Positions 25,815 to 36,875 of a DNA stretch of 64,000 nucleotides are shown here, in pieces. Made by a program: the position numbers and the translations under genes. Position 1 is the first letter of the stretch. Every line of letters begins with the position of its first letter. The stretch comes from Teredinibacter sp. KSP-S5-2. GTDB lineage: Bacteria; Pseudomonadota; Gammaproteobacteria; Pseudomonadales; Cellvibrionaceae. The DNA lies in contig NZ_CP120416.1 of assembly GCF_032773895.1 (NCBI RefSeq), positions 62,001-126,000 on the forward strand, given 5' to 3'. The notes under the pieces were generated by a model. That model was not told where the DNA came from. It saw only the letters and a program-made list of their open reading frames with translations, and did not search any database.

Positions 25815-27382
25815 GTTTGAGTTGGCTGCTGTTTTAACAAATTCTCAATTGGAGCTTTTAGTCGCCAAAGGATAGTTAGCCCAGGGATAACCATCAGGCT
25901 AGTGATGATAAAAAACAGGGACCAGTTGCCGTTTAACCAGTCGACCACCTGGCCGCTCGTTGCAGAGAGCGTTGTTCGACCAAAATTTCCTAACGAGGCC
26001 ATAAGTGCGTACTGGGTCGCTGAAAACGAATGGTTGCACATGAGAGAAACCAAGGAGACGAACGCGACAGTTGACCATGCCTGAGCAAATCCGTCTACGA
26101 CAATAGCCGCGATATACAGTGGAATACTTGGGCCGACTTCTGCGATCCAGGAAAACATCAGGTTGCTGGCCGCCATGGCAATGCCGCTCACAAAAAGCCC
26201 GCGATAAAGTCCAAACTTACCGTTAATCCACCCCCCAGTAATGGCAAAAATAATTGTCAGCCACCAAGTGAGCATTTTGGAGTAGGTTGCAATCTCTGTA
26301 TTGCTGTAACCAATTTCCTTATAAAAAACGATGGACATACGTCCAAGGAATGCTTCGCCGATCTTGAAAATAAAAATAAAGCACAGCATGGAAATAGCAA
26401 ATCGATAGCCGTTACGTTGGAAAAAATCGCGCAAAGGACCTGCTACTGCAGTTAAAAACCAAGCCAGAGGGGTATCAAGTCGAGAAGGGTAGTTGGATTG
26501 TGTTTGGTTTGTGAGCAGGTTTTGGCAGCGCCAAGTAGTAAGCGCGAGTAGTGTTAAGACGCAAACGATTAATATTGGTATGAATGCTGAGTGTTGCTGA
26601 ATGGATTGGGGGATACCGGGAGCGCCTGCAAGACTCCATATCACAACCACAAAAGGCAGAGAAGCGAGAGTTAAAAGAAGATATTTATGCCTGGCATGTG
26701 TGCTTAGTACCGACGTTTTGAATTCATCAAATATTTTTCCCTGCTCTTGGGTGCCGGTAAAACGGACTACCGGTAAAAAAATTGTCAGTGAAAATAACAG
26801 AGCCACTATGCCTGCCATGGCAATATAAAGTTGAGGCCAGGACCAATTTTGATCGGAAAGAAACAGAGGTAAAAAGCCTAGCCCTGCATAGCCGCTCCAC
26901 CAACCCGCTGTGGCCGCTCCGGCAGCGGCGGAAATCAATTGGGGTTCAGATCGGTCGAAGCTGTCGACTCGATAAGCATCAACAGCTATATCTTGAGTGG
27001 CTGAGGCGGTTGCGACAAATAATCCAATGAGTACCAATGACTTGGCGTTTATCTCCGGCGAGTGCATGCTCATGAGTATGCAGCCAATCGCTATGGCAAG
27101 CTGGCAAATCGCAACCCAAACTCGTCTGGAATCCAGTTGGATGCCGATTTTTGAAACAAAAGCCGTCATACGAGTAAAGCCAATACGGTCGACTAATGGA
27201 GACCAGAGGAAGTTGATTGCGTATACCGAAAAAATAAGTGCCGCATAGCCGATATCTGCTCGGCTGAGTCCTGCTTCTTTTAACCAGAGTGTAAGGGCTG
27301 ATCCAATAATTACCCAGGGAAAACCGCTGGAAATTCCGAGAAGAAATACAGCGATTACTCGCCGATTTGTGTAGTAGTTCAA
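25811..27382 (-). CDS. ampG: AmpG-family muropeptide MFS transporter
   Basis: Inner-membrane permease of the major facilitator type that imports GlcNAc-anhydroMurNAc peptides for cell-wall recycling. At 523 residues it has the extra hydrophobic segments usual for AmpG. The N-terminus matches the family (SSGFPWVIIGSALTLWLKEAG, then ADIGYAALIF and LWSPLVDR). About 14 membrane segments are apparent. It shares this locus with ampD and ampE, so import and processing of the same substrate are encoded together. It converges on parA with a 4-base overlap and no terminator between. Confidence 0.92.
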   Translation of the reverse strand: MNYYTNRRVIAVFLLGISSGFPWVIIGSALTLWLKEAGLSRADIGYAALIFSVYAINFLWSPLVDRIGFTRMTAFVSKIGIQLDSRRVWVAICQLAIAIGCILMSMHSPEINAKSLVLIGLFVATASATQDIAVDAYRVDSFDRSEPQLISAAAGAATAGWWSGYAGLGFLPLFLSDQNWSWPQLYIAMAGIVALLFSLTIFLPVVRFTGTQEQGKIFDEFKTSVLSTHARHKYLLLTLASLPFVVVIWSLAGAPGIPQSIQQHSAFIPILIVCVLTLLALTTWRCQNLLTNQTQSNYPSRLDTPLAWFLTAVAGPLRDFFQRNGYRFAISMLCFIFIFKIGEAFLGRMSIVFYKEIGYSNTEIATYSKMLTWWLTIIFAITGGWINGKFGLYRGLFVSGIAMAASNLMFSWIAEVGPSIPLYIAAIVVDGFAQAWSTVAFVSLVSLMCNHSFSATQYALMASLGNFGRTTLSATSGQVVDWLNGNWSLFFIITSLMVIPGLTILWRLKAPIENLLKQQPTQT

Positions 27383-27557
27383 CGACTAAGAGCCTCTAAT
27401 TGGCGAAAAAGTTAGCCAGTTTTGACGTATTTTTAGCTACAATATATCACTAGATTTAAATTTATGAGAATGAATATCCATTTCCCAGATAACTTTGCCA
27501 GTATAGGGCATTGAGTGTGATTTGCATTTTCTGTGTTTTCCTTTTCCGGAGTAGTAA

Positions 27558-28625
27558 ATGAAAAAACTGTTCGCAGTGGTTTTTGCGATCGTATTATCGT
27601 TTTTTGTCCAACCTGCATATTCTGGCATTCTAATTCTCAACAATGGTGATCAATTACGTGGCGAGTTGAAAGCAATTTTGCCAAAGACTCTTATATGGGT
27701 TTCGGAGTTGGTCGGTGAGGTTGAGATTTCTAAAGGCTTTGTTTATTCCATTGAGACCGGTTCCCAGCTGAAATTACGCGGAGAGCCCAAAGCGTGTTTG
27801 CTGGAAAGCATTAACGGGACAAGTACCTACTTTAACTGTTCTGGTCGGATTAAAGCGGTTCCGCTTTTGACATTGAAAGAGGTTGTGCTCTATGAAAACT
27901 ATGAAGAAACCACAGGCTTCTATTCTGGTAAGGTATCGGTAGTCGGGGCGCAAACCACCGGAAATAAAGAGCGGCAGGATTGGCTGGCAAGTGCAGCGAT
28001 TGTTCACCGCTATACGGATTATCGTCATGAATACCGTATTAAATATGTTGGCGAGGCGGTGGATGGTGAACCGCTTGATGAAGAGTATGAAGCCTTATAC
28101 GGCTTTGATTGGTTTTTTACCCCGCAAACATACTGGTATCTGGATATCGCTGCCTCTTCGGACGACGCAAAAGACGTGCAGGAAAAATACACATTTGGTT
28201 CCGGTTTGGGTTATCAGTTTTGGGAATCCGAAAAAACCGCATTCTCGGTAAAGACCGGTGGCGTGTACATCAATGAAGCTTACCGATTTGAAGAGGAGGA
28301 TTACGTTGAGGCGGAACTCAACGGTGAAACTCTTGACGAAAGCAGTAATGACTATGGTTCCTGGCAGCTAGCCTCAGATTTTCGTTACCTGGTATTTGGT
28401 AAGCTGTCTTTGTTTAATCACAGTAAAGTCCGGCGGTCTTTTAACCGGCCAGATGAGGGGGAACCCACTGACTGGGAAGTTGAGTCCGATACCGGGCTGA
28501 GCATCCCCATCGCTAAGGGGGTGACTGCGGATGTTAGCTGGGAATATGACTACGATAACTCACCACAGGATGCGAACAGTAAGGAAGACACGCGGTTGCG
28601 CTTTGGTTTAGGCTACCTGTGGTGA
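27558..28625 (+). CDS. DUF481 outer-membrane protein
   Basis: Secreted protein of 355 residues with a signal peptide (about 1-22, cleavage after AYS). A small N-terminal domain contains LNNGDQLRGELKAI, and the C-terminal DUF481 region is predicted to be a beta-barrel-like outer-membrane domain with alternating aromatic strands. It ends in LRFGLGYLW, a typical outer-membrane terminal strand. It resembles E. coli YdiY in general form. Function is unknown. It is transcribed away from ampG, and fxsA follows 30 bases later, probably in the same transcript. Confidence 0.85.
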   Translation: MKKLFAVVFAIVLSFFVQPAYSGILILNNGDQLRGELKAILPKTLIWVSELVGEVEISKGFVYSIETGSQLKLRGEPKACLLESINGTSTYFNCSGRIKAVPLLTLKEVVLYENYEETTGFYSGKVSVVGAQTTGNKERQDWLASAAIVHRYTDYRHEYRIKYVGEAVDGEPLDEEYEALYGFDWFFTPQTYWYLDIAASSDDAKDVQEKYTFGSGLGYQFWESEKTAFSVKTGGVYINEAYRFEEEDYVEAELNGETLDESSNDYGSWQLASDFRYLVFGKLSLFNHSKVRRSFNRPDEGEPTDWEVESDTGLSIPIAKGVTADVSWEYDYDNSPQDANSKEDTRLRFGLGYLW

Positions 28626-28655
28626 TAATTAACCAAGCAAAGCTAGGTGATTGAT

Positions 28656-29099
28656 TTGCGCGTACTTTTTGTTTTATTTGTTATTTTACCCATACTTGAA
28701 ATCTGGGTGCTTATTCGAGTGGGCGGGTTCATTGGTGCTGTGCCTACCATTGCCCTTGTAGTGCTTACCGCGGCAATTGGTGCTGCTTTACTGCGTCAGC
28801 AGGGGTTGGCGACGGTATCTCAGGCGCAGTTAAAAATGCAGCAGGGTAATATTCCGCTGGAAGAGATAGTGGCAGGCATATTCTTGGCTGTTGGTGGTGC
28901 ATTGCTACTCACTCCTGGCTTTATCACCGATGTGATCGGTTTTAGTTGCTTGATTCCCGGCCTTAGGAAGGTTTTGCTTGGTTGGGTGATGAAGCATCTG
29001 ATTGCAAATGGTTCTGTCCAATTTCGTCATACTCATACCTCAAGCCAAAAAAGTGCTCCAGGGAGTACTATCGAAGGTGAGTTCCGCCGGGAAGACTGA
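28656..29099 (+). CDS. fxsA: FxsA family membrane protein
   Basis: Inner-membrane protein of about 147 residues whose E. coli member relieves phage T7 exclusion by the F plasmid; its normal role is unknown. Two membrane segments near the N-terminus (ILPILEIWVLIRVGGFIG, then the ALVVLTAAIGAALLRQQG signature) and one in the middle (TPGFITDVIGF) define the family. TTG 28656 is chosen because a perfect AGGTGA (28645-28650) lies 5 bases before it and MRVLFV matches family N-termini; a GTG at 28647 sits inside that site. It lies just upstream of groES, a common neighbourhood. Confidence 0.88.
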   Translation: MRVLFVLFVILPILEIWVLIRVGGFIGAVPTIALVVLTAAIGAALLRQQGLATVSQAQLKMQQGNIPLEEIVAGIFLAVGGALLLTPGFITDVIGFSCLIPGLRKVLLGWVMKHLIANGSVQFRHTHTSSQKSAPGSTIEGEFRRED

Positions 29100-29127
29100 T
29101 TTTCGGCGACTTTTCCTCCTCATTTCT

Positions 29128-29159
29128 GAAGAAAAAACCAAAATAAGCGAATTTTCTTC
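29128..29159 (+). terminator. Possible terminator after fxsA
   Basis: GAAGAAAA (29128-29135) pairs with TTTTCTTC (29152-29159) around a 16-base loop. The stem is AT-rich and the arms contain the T-run, so it is a weak candidate. Confidence 0.35.
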
Positions 29160-29168
29160 TTCTTAACT

Positions 29169-29197
29169 GTTGAAATACCAAATTCTGTACCCATTTT
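29169..29197 (+). promoter_or_regulatory. Sigma32 heat-shock promoter of groESL
   Basis: GTTGAAA (29169-29175) and ACCCATTT (29189-29196) are separated by 13 bases. This matches the RpoH pattern CTTGAAA-N13-CCCCATNT. It leaves a leader of about 125 bases before groES. No CIRCE operator was found. Confidence 0.75.
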
Positions 29198-29329
29198 CGG
29201 TTCACAAGCTGTTATAGATGGTTGTTACAGGTGTTTGCCTAAGAGTTAGGCAGATATCTAACTTTTATCAAACTGCTCTCAATAGAGCACTCATATTAAG
29301 TGTTGATACGCTAATTGGAGATATAGTCG

Positions 29330-29620
29330 ATGAAAATTCGTCCTTTACATGATCGTGTTGTAGTTCGCCGCAAAGAAGAGGAAGAAAAAACCGCTGGTGG
29401 CATTGTTCTACCTGGATCTGCTAAAGAGAAGCCTAATCAAGGTGTGGTAGTCGCTGTAGGCAATGGCCGAGTTTTAGACAGCGGTGAAACTCGCCCTGTT
29501 GATGTAAAAGAGGGTGACCTTGTCGTTTTTGGTAAGTATGCAGGTAGCGACACTATCGAAGTTGATGGTGAAGAGCTGGTAATCCTGAGCGAAAGCGATA
29601 TCAAAGCAGTTATTGAATAA
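29330..29620 (+). CDS. groES: Co-chaperonin GroES
   Basis: Heptameric lid of the GroEL chaperonin; 96 residues, the usual size. It starts [14 protein letters not shown]. The mobile loop [21 protein letters not shown] binds GroEL, and [22 protein letters not shown] is intact. GGAG about 9 bases upstream supports the ATG. It is the first gene of the heat-shock bicistron with groEL, 72 bases downstream. Confidence 0.99.
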   Translation: MKIRPLHDRVVVRRKEEEEKTAGGIVLPGSAKEKPNQGVVVAVGNGRVLDSGETRPVDVKEGDLVVFGKYAGSDTIEVDGEELVILSESDIKAVIE

Positions 29621-29674
29621 GCTGTTGACTGATTAGACATACAAACACAAAGAATTTTCTGAATTTACATATAA

Positions 29675-31330
<1,656 letters not shown>

Positions 31331-31357
31331 GCTTCGCTCATAAAGTGATAACAATAG

Positions 31358-31384
31358 CGGCCCATAATAGTGGGCCGTTTTTTT
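31358..31384 (+). terminator. Rho-independent terminator of groESL
   Basis: CGGCCCA (31358-31364) pairs with TGGGCCG (31371-31377) around a 6-base loop, followed by seven T. It stands 28 bases after the groEL stop. Confidence 0.92.
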
Positions 31385-31477
31385 ATGAAGGGTGTATAAC
31401 CCCAAAAATATAAGGGTATGTAGCAGTATGGCTACGTATTACTACCCGCCAACACAAAACAAATAGGAACATACGTT

Positions 31478-32059
31478 ATGGCTATCGAACTTCCTGCTCT
31501 ACCTTATGCAAAAGATGCGCTTGCTCCTCATATCTCAGAAGAAACGCTTGAGTTCCATTACGGCAAGCATCACCAAACTTACGTGGATAAGTTGAATGGT
31601 TTGATTCCTGGCACTGAGTTTGAAGGCAAGTCTCTTGAAGATATCGTTAAATCATCTGAAGGCGGTGTGTTTAACAATGCGGCACAAATTTGGAACCATT
31701 CATTTTACTGGAACTGTCTAAGTCCAAATGGTGGTGGTGAAGCTGCTGGCGCTATTGCCGATGCGATCAATGCAGAATTTGGTTCATTTGAGAAATTTAA
31801 AGAAGAGTTCACAAATTCAGCGATTAACAACTTTGGCTCAAGCTGGACCTGGTTAGTTAAGAAAGCTGACGGTAGCGTGGCAATTATTAATACATCCAAC
31901 GCTGCAACTCCTTTGACTGATGATGGTCTCACTCCTGTGTTGACCGTCGACCTTTGGGAGCACGCGTACTACATTGACTACCGTAATGCGCGTCCTAAGT
32001 ATATGGAAGCCTTCTGGAACTTGGTGAACTGGGACTTCGTAAACGAGTGTTTCGCCTAA
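31478..32059 (+). CDS. sodB: Superoxide dismutase [Fe]
   Basis: Cytoplasmic iron superoxide dismutase of 193 residues. Metal ligands are visible at H27, H74 (in [11 protein letters not shown]), D158 and H162 ([13 protein letters not shown]). The Gln at position 70 in the AAQ motif is characteristic of the iron form, in contrast to the manganese form. It stands alone between two terminator-like structures, so it is probably monocistronic. No clear Fur box was found upstream. Confidence 0.97.
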   Translation: MAIELPALPYAKDALAPHISEETLEFHYGKHHQTYVDKLNGLIPGTEFEGKSLEDIVKSSEGGVFNNAAQIWNHSFYWNCLSPNGGGEAAGAIADAINAEFGSFEKFKEEFTNSAINNFGSSWTWLVKKADGSVAIINTSNAATPLTDDGLTPVLTVDLWEHAYYIDYRNARPKYMEAFWNLVNWDFVNECFA

Positions 32060-32104
32060 CTTAGATCTGGGTCTATTGTAATGGCTCAGTAACCTAAGTA
32101 GAGT

Positions 32105-32148
32105 AACGGCCGATTTTGTGGGGGATTAACCTGCAGTTGGCCGTTTTC
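32105..32148 (+). terminator. Possible terminator after sodB
   Basis: AACGGCC (32105-32111) pairs with GGCCGTT (32139-32145), followed by TTCGTTTT. The loop of 27 bases is long, so the call is tentative. Confidence 0.4.
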
Positions 32149-32192
32149 GTTTTCGGAGGGGTGATTTTTTGCACGGACGGTTGTATTTGTAG

Positions 32193-33053
32193 ATGGAAAA
32201 ATACATAAATATGAATATATTTCGTTTATCTCTTTTAATATGCTGTGTTTCTTTATCGAGCGGTTGCTCGGTACTATCTCTGCCCGACTCTATTAGCCGG
32301 GGCATACTAAACAACGATGATTTACAAATGGTGGGCGAGGGGTTGCCGACTTACTTGTTGATTGTTGATGGACTGTTGGAAAATTACCCGGATGACAAGT
32401 CCATATTGGTTACCGCTTCTGCACTGAATGGTGCTTATGCGGGAGTTTTTGTCGATGACCTGGAGCGGAAACAAAAACTAACAGACAAATCGCTTGGTCT
32501 TGCTCAAAATGCGCTATGCGTGCATAACAAAAAGGCCTGCAATATCCGAAAGATGCCTTTTGAAACCTATAAAAGCTTATTGGCTTCTATGGATAGAAAA
32601 AAGGATCTGGCGCCTTTATACAGCCTTGGTTCAGCTTGGGCTGCGTATATTCAGCTTAACAGCAGTGATTGGAATGCCATTGCTGAATTAACAAAAGTTC
32701 AGGCGCTGATGCAGCATATTGTTACGTTGAATCCTGAGTTCGAGAATGGCATGCCCTGGTTATATTTGGGCGTGCTAAATAGTTTATTGCCTCAGAGCTT
32801 GGGGGGTAAACCGGAAGTCGCCAAACAGCACTTTGAAAAAGCGATTACCGTCTCAGATGGAAAAAATCTGATTATTAAGGTTTATTTCGCTCAACAATAT
32901 GCACGGCTTACCTTTGATCAGCAATTGCATGATCAACTATTACAGGATGTGCTCGCGGCTGACCCACATCAAGAGTTGCTTACTCTGCAAAATGTCTACG
33001 CTCAATCTTTGGCGAAGACGTTATTGGAGGAATCTCAAGAGTATTTTGAGTAA
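32193..33053 (+). CDS. TatT lipoprotein of a TRAP transporter
   Basis: Periplasmic lipoprotein of 286 residues of the TRAP-associated TatT family, which forms a trimer of helical TPR-like repeats that docks the substrate-binding protein. The signal peptide ends in a lipobox LSSGC with the lipidated Cys near residue 25. The rest is helical repeats (for example VGEGLPTYLLIVDGLLENYP and LYSLGSAWAAYIQLNS). The start is uncertain: ATG 32193 or the in-frame ATG 32211; neither has a good ribosome binding site. It heads an operon with the three TRAP genes, which supports the assignment. Confidence 0.85.
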   Translation: MEKYINMNIFRLSLLICCVSLSSGCSVLSLPDSISRGILNNDDLQMVGEGLPTYLLIVDGLLENYPDDKSILVTASALNGAYAGVFVDDLERKQKLTDKSLGLAQNALCVHNKKACNIRKMPFETYKSLLASMDRKKDLAPLYSLGSAWAAYIQLNSSDWNAIAELTKVQALMQHIVTLNPEFENGMPWLYLGVLNSLLPQSLGGKPEVAKQHFEKAITVSDGKNLIIKVYFAQQYARLTFDQQLHDQLLQDVLAADPHQELLTLQNVYAQSLAKTLLEESQEYFE

Positions 33054-33087
33054 CAGCTCACCATAGAATTGGATAGGTATTTTGAAA

Positions 33088-34089
33088 ATGAATTTGGTAA
33101 ACCTGATCAAAAAAACATCCGTGATTGCAATCGCCTTAATCGGTTTTGTGGCAATAACTGCGAATGCGAAAGTGTATAAAATATCCACACTATTGCCCGA
33201 TGGCACTTATTCGGTAACACAGCTCAAAGCTGCTTCAAAAGCCATTGCCGAACGTACAGAGGGACGGGTAAAAATTAAGATATATCCTGGCGGTGTGATG
33301 GGTGACGATAAGACGGTAATGAGTAAAATCCGTATTGGTCAGTTACACGGTTTTCAAGCCAATGGTGGTGCGCTAGCGCCTTTCTATAAAGATGCACAGG
33401 TGTACAACACTCCACTCGCGTTTAACAACTTTGATGATGTTGACAAGGTCCGCAAAAAGCTGGATGCCAATATTGTTAAAGGTTATGAAGACAACGGCTG
33501 GAAAACCTTTGGCGTAATCGAAAGTGGTTTTGCTTATGTGATGTCCAGCAAAAAAATTCTTTCCATTGAGGATTTGAAATCTTCTAAATTGTGGCTTCCC
33601 GCAAATGACCCTATCTCTGAAAAAATCTCGAATGCCTACGGTGTTTCAGCCATATTCCTGGGGATTGGTGATGTGTTAACGGCGTTGCAAACCGGAGCGG
33701 TTGATACCATTATTGCGCCGCCTGTTGCGGCATTAACCTTACAGTGGTTTACCAAGGTCAACACCGTTACGGATATGCCATTTATGTACACTTATTCGGC
33801 TATCGCTTTGTCAGCGAAACACTTTAAGAAAATGAGCCCGGCTGATCAGGCAATTGTGGAAGAAGAGCTAGGCAAAGTCAGTACTGCAATTGATGGACAA
33901 AACCGAAAGGACAACCTGAGCGCGTTTACTGCGTTGCAATCTCAGGGCTTGGAAATGTTAAAGCTTTCCGTTGACGAAAAAGCGTCAATCAAAGCGACAT
34001 CTGACAAAGCTATTAATGTATTGATCAAAGACGGCGAATTTTCTCAGTCAGCCTACGATCAATTTATCAAAGTCCTAGAGACTCCCTAA
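33088..34089 (+). CDS. TRAP transporter substrate-binding protein (DctP family)
   Basis: Periplasmic solute receptor of 333 residues with a signal peptide (cleavage after ITANA). The two-lobe DctP fold is shown by RVKIKIYPGGVMGDD, IRIGQLHGFQANGGALAPFY and GDVLTALQTGAVDTIIAPP. In most DctP proteins an arginine in a KIRVP-like strand clamps a substrate carboxylate; here the segment reads SSKLWLPANDP and the arginine is absent by eye. The ATG at 33088 is preferred, with AGGT 9 bases upstream, over TTG two codons earlier. Ligand unknown. Confidence 0.92.
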   Translation: MNLVNLIKKTSVIAIALIGFVAITANAKVYKISTLLPDGTYSVTQLKAASKAIAERTEGRVKIKIYPGGVMGDDKTVMSKIRIGQLHGFQANGGALAPFYKDAQVYNTPLAFNNFDDVDKVRKKLDANIVKGYEDNGWKTFGVIESGFAYVMSSKKILSIEDLKSSKLWLPANDPISEKISNAYGVSAIFLGIGDVLTALQTGAVDTIIAPPVAALTLQWFTKVNTVTDMPFMYTYSAIALSAKHFKKMSPADQAIVEEELGKVSTAIDGQNRKDNLSAFTALQSQGLEMLKLSVDEKASIKATSDKAINVLIKDGEFSQSAYDQFIKVLETP

Positions 34090-34107
34090 AAAATAAAATA
34101 GTGTGTA

Positions 34108-34599
34108 ATGTCTTTTTTTAAAAAAATCGGGAATGGCTTCCATCAGGTTGAAATTGGCCTGTTGGTGGTGATTCCCATCGTTGCAGTTGTTCTCTCCGTT
34201 CTTCAAATATTTTTGAGGAATTTCTTTGAATCCAGTCTTCCATGGATTGACCCTATCGTCCGAATTACGGTGTTATGGATCGGTTTGTTAGGCGCAATGA
34301 TTGCAACACGGCACTACGAACACATCTGTATCGATATCAGTTCCCACTATCTGAGTAAGCCACTATTAAGTATTGTTTATCGAGTTATTGCATTGTTTTC
34401 CAGTGCAATATGTGGCCTGATGGCCTATCACAGTATTCGATACGTAATCGAAGAACGCGCTTATGAAAGCACGATGTATGCAGATATTCCGTCCTGGCCA
34501 TTTCAAGCCATTATCCCAATTGCTTTTGCCGTTATGTGTTTACGTTTTTTTATTCAGGTTTTTAAAGTACCGACTTTACGACTGGAAGGAGAACGATAA
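34108..34599 (+). CDS. TRAP transporter small permease (DctQ)
   Basis: Inner-membrane protein of 163 residues with four hydrophobic segments (about 17-38, 50-70, 90-112 and 130-155). It is the small subunit that pairs with DctM in tripartite ATP-independent periplasmic transporters. The FFESSLPWIDPIVRITVLWIG stretch with its conserved WxxxxxR pattern is typical. It starts 18 bases after the receptor gene and ends 2 bases before the large permease. Confidence 0.92.
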   Translation: MSFFKKIGNGFHQVEIGLLVVIPIVAVVLSVLQIFLRNFFESSLPWIDPIVRITVLWIGLLGAMIATRHYEHICIDISSHYLSKPLLSIVYRVIALFSSAICGLMAYHSIRYVIEERAYESTMYADIPSWPFQAIIPIAFAVMCLRFFIQVFKVPTLRLEGER

Positions 34600-34601
34600 G
34601 C

Positions 34602-35882
34602 ATGGGCTCATTACTTTCCGGTTTGCTCGTTATTGCGGCGCTTATCGGCGTACCAATTTTTATAGTCATTCTTGCAGCGGCAGCTCTGGGGTTTTCGTTC
34701 GCTGAAATTGATTTGATGGTATTGCCCATCGAGTTGTACCGTATTACTGAGTCACAGGTGTTGATGGCTTTGCCAATGTTTGCATTGGCCGGTTTTTTAT
34801 TAAGTGAAAGTAAAACCGCAGATCGATTAGTTCGTTTGTCTCAGGCTGCTCTGGGCTGGATGCCGGGCGGGATGATTATTATCGCGCTACTGACCTGCGC
34901 ATTTTTTACCATGTTAACGGGTGGTTCCGGTGTCACCATTGTTGCATTAGGTGCTTTGCTTCATCCTTCATTGTTAAAGTCTGGTTACAAAGATAAGTTC
35001 AGTATTGGTCTCATCACCACTTCTGGAAGCTTGGGTTTGCTATTACCGCCAGCGATTCCATTGATTTTATACGGCATTATTGCGCAACAAATGGATATTG
35101 CCGATGTGTCCATTTCTGACTTGTTTGTTGCTGGCCTTGTGCCTGCCTTTCTGATGATCCTTGCTTTATATGGCTATGGGTTGTGGGCTAATCGAGATGT
35201 CAAAATCCCTTTGGTTAAATTTGATCGGAAAGAATTTTTCTCTGCTCTGAATGATGCTAAATGGGAGCTTGCTATCCCGGTTGTGATTCTCGGTGGGGTC
35301 TTCAGTGGTGTTCTGGTCATTTCCGATGCGGCTGCAGTAACCGCCTTGTATGTGCTGATTATTGAAGTGTTTGTGTATCGCGAAGTATCTATTTCACGGC
35401 TGCCGAAGGTGATGAAAGAAACCATGGTCATGGTCGGCGGGATTATTTTGATTCTCGGCGTGGCAATGGCATTCACAAACTTTTTGGTTGATGCTCAGGT
35501 TCCCGAAACCTTATTCGACTTTATTCAGAAACACATCGAGAACAAATATACATTTCTCATACTATTAAATATTGTGCTTTTGCTGTTGGGCGCATTACTC
35601 GATATTTTTGCGGCGCTGGTAATTATGGTGCCGCTGATCTTGCCGGTAGCGATGAGTTACGGAATTGACCCGGTTCATCTGGGAATTATTTTTGTGGCCA
35701 ACATGCAAATTGGTTACTTTACGCCTCCTGTTGGTATGAATCTGTTTATTGCCAGCTATCGGTTCAAGCGTTCAATTCACGAACTATACATCGCGACTCT
35801 GCCGTTTATGGCTGTGTTGCTCATGGTGCTTTTTGCCATCACTTATATTCCGACCCTGTCGCTATTTCTCATAGGTAAATAG
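34602..35882 (+). CDS. TRAP transporter large permease (DctM)
   Basis: Ion-coupled membrane subunit of 426 residues with about a dozen membrane segments. The family motifs PMFALAGFLLSES, LTGGSGVTIVALGALLHP, GSLGLLLPPAIPLILYG and NMQIGYFTPPVGMNLF are present. They include the GGSG and PPVGMN loops thought to bind sodium. It is the last gene of the TatT-P-Q-M operon. Uptake is driven by a sodium or proton gradient. Confidence 0.94.
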   Translation: MGSLLSGLLVIAALIGVPIFIVILAAAALGFSFAEIDLMVLPIELYRITESQVLMALPMFALAGFLLSESKTADRLVRLSQAALGWMPGGMIIIALLTCAFFTMLTGGSGVTIVALGALLHPSLLKSGYKDKFSIGLITTSGSLGLLLPPAIPLILYGIIAQQMDIADVSISDLFVAGLVPAFLMILALYGYGLWANRDVKIPLVKFDRKEFFSALNDAKWELAIPVVILGGVFSGVLVISDAAAVTALYVLIIEVFVYREVSISRLPKVMKETMVMVGGIILILGVAMAFTNFLVDAQVPETLFDFIQKHIENKYTFLILLNIVLLLLGALLDIFAALVIMVPLILPVAMSYGIDPVHLGIIFVANMQIGYFTPPVGMNLFIASYRFKRSIHELYIATLPFMAVLLMVLFAITYIPTLSLFLIGK

Positions 35883-36030
35883 CGGCCAGAACGTCTGGTG
35901 AAAAATGTTAAATGGAATTTTGCTCTGGCGAACAATCGCTGGTATAAAGTCCAAAACCTGCTGACCGGGTGAGCTATTCGTTTCTCCGGTTTATAGCAGT
36001 TCCATTAAGTGTTAACAGGCCAATATTAAG

Positions 36031-36771
36031 ATGGAAAGACGCGAACCGACCATATCCACGCTCAAACCGGATGCCGAAGATGCACAACGCCACCAGTCAA
36101 AAGGGGCTGCTCCTCGCACAGGAGGTGGCAAGCCTGCACCTGCGGCGTCCCGCCCTCAACCTACCTATGCACAACGTCCGGTAAAAGTACGTACTTCGCC
36201 TCTTGTGCCTGTGGCTTTTTTGTTAGCGATTACCGGGCTTGGGTTAGCGGGCTTTGCTTATTGGCAGCTTATGCAGGCCCAGAGCAGTTTGATGTCGGCA
36301 GAGCAGCGTATTGCCGATTTGGAGAAAAAGCTGGAGCTGACTGACGATGAATCTTCGGCTTCGCTCACAGCCGTACAGGCTAAGCTCAAGTGGGCGGATT
36401 CGGAGATACGTAAGTTATGGGGGGTTTCCTATGACAAAAATCGTAAAGCCATTGCGGAAAACACAGAAATACTTAAGTCGGTTAAAAAACAGGCTGCTTC
36501 GCTGGACGGCAAGGTAAAGGACGCTGTGAAGAAGGCGACCGCGGGTGTCGATGGTATGCAGTCCCGGCTTGAATCAGTGGCCAACCGCAGTCAACAGCAG
36601 CAAACTCAAATGCAAATGCTTACCGATCGTTTAACCCAGCTGGAGGATTTGGAGTCAGGCCTGGAGAAGCGAATTGCTGAAAATGAGCAGGCGATTAAAG
36701 CCATTGATTCCTTCCGACGCTCGGTAAATCGGCAGATTTTGGAATTGCAAAGCCCCGGCGGCACACCTTAG
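36031..36771 (+). CDS. Membrane-anchored coiled-coil protein of unknown function
   Basis: 246 residues, not recognised as a named family. A Pro/Ala/Arg-rich cytoplasmic N-terminus (1-55) precedes one membrane helix (about 60-81, VAFLLAITGLGLAGFAYWQL). A long coiled coil rich in Gln, Glu and Lys follows (about 83-240) and would lie in the periplasm. It has the general shape of a scaffold or tether. It precedes fumarase by about 100 bases in the same direction, with no terminator seen between them. Confidence 0.75.
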   Translation: MERREPTISTLKPDAEDAQRHQSKGAAPRTGGGKPAPAASRPQPTYAQRPVKVRTSPLVPVAFLLAITGLGLAGFAYWQLMQAQSSLMSAEQRIADLEKKLELTDDESSASLTAVQAKLKWADSEIRKLWGVSYDKNRKAIAENTEILKSVKKQAASLDGKVKDAVKKATAGVDGMQSRLESVANRSQQQQTQMQMLTDRLTQLEDLESGLEKRIAENEQAIKAIDSFRRSVNRQILELQSPGGTP

Positions 36772-36875
36772 CTAAACTCTTTCGGTATACCTCGTTTGTT
36801 TCAGCTTAATCAAATTTTCTTTCGTCGAGGGGTGTAGAATACCCCTCGTTTTTAATCATATAACTGGGGCTAGTT

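Noticed and set aside
29284-29306. CIRCE-like repeat upstream of groES (GCACTC ... AGTGTTGA)
   Set aside because: The right arm matches only 6 of 9 positions and the spacing is 5 instead of 9 bases; a good sigma32 promoter explains heat-shock control better.
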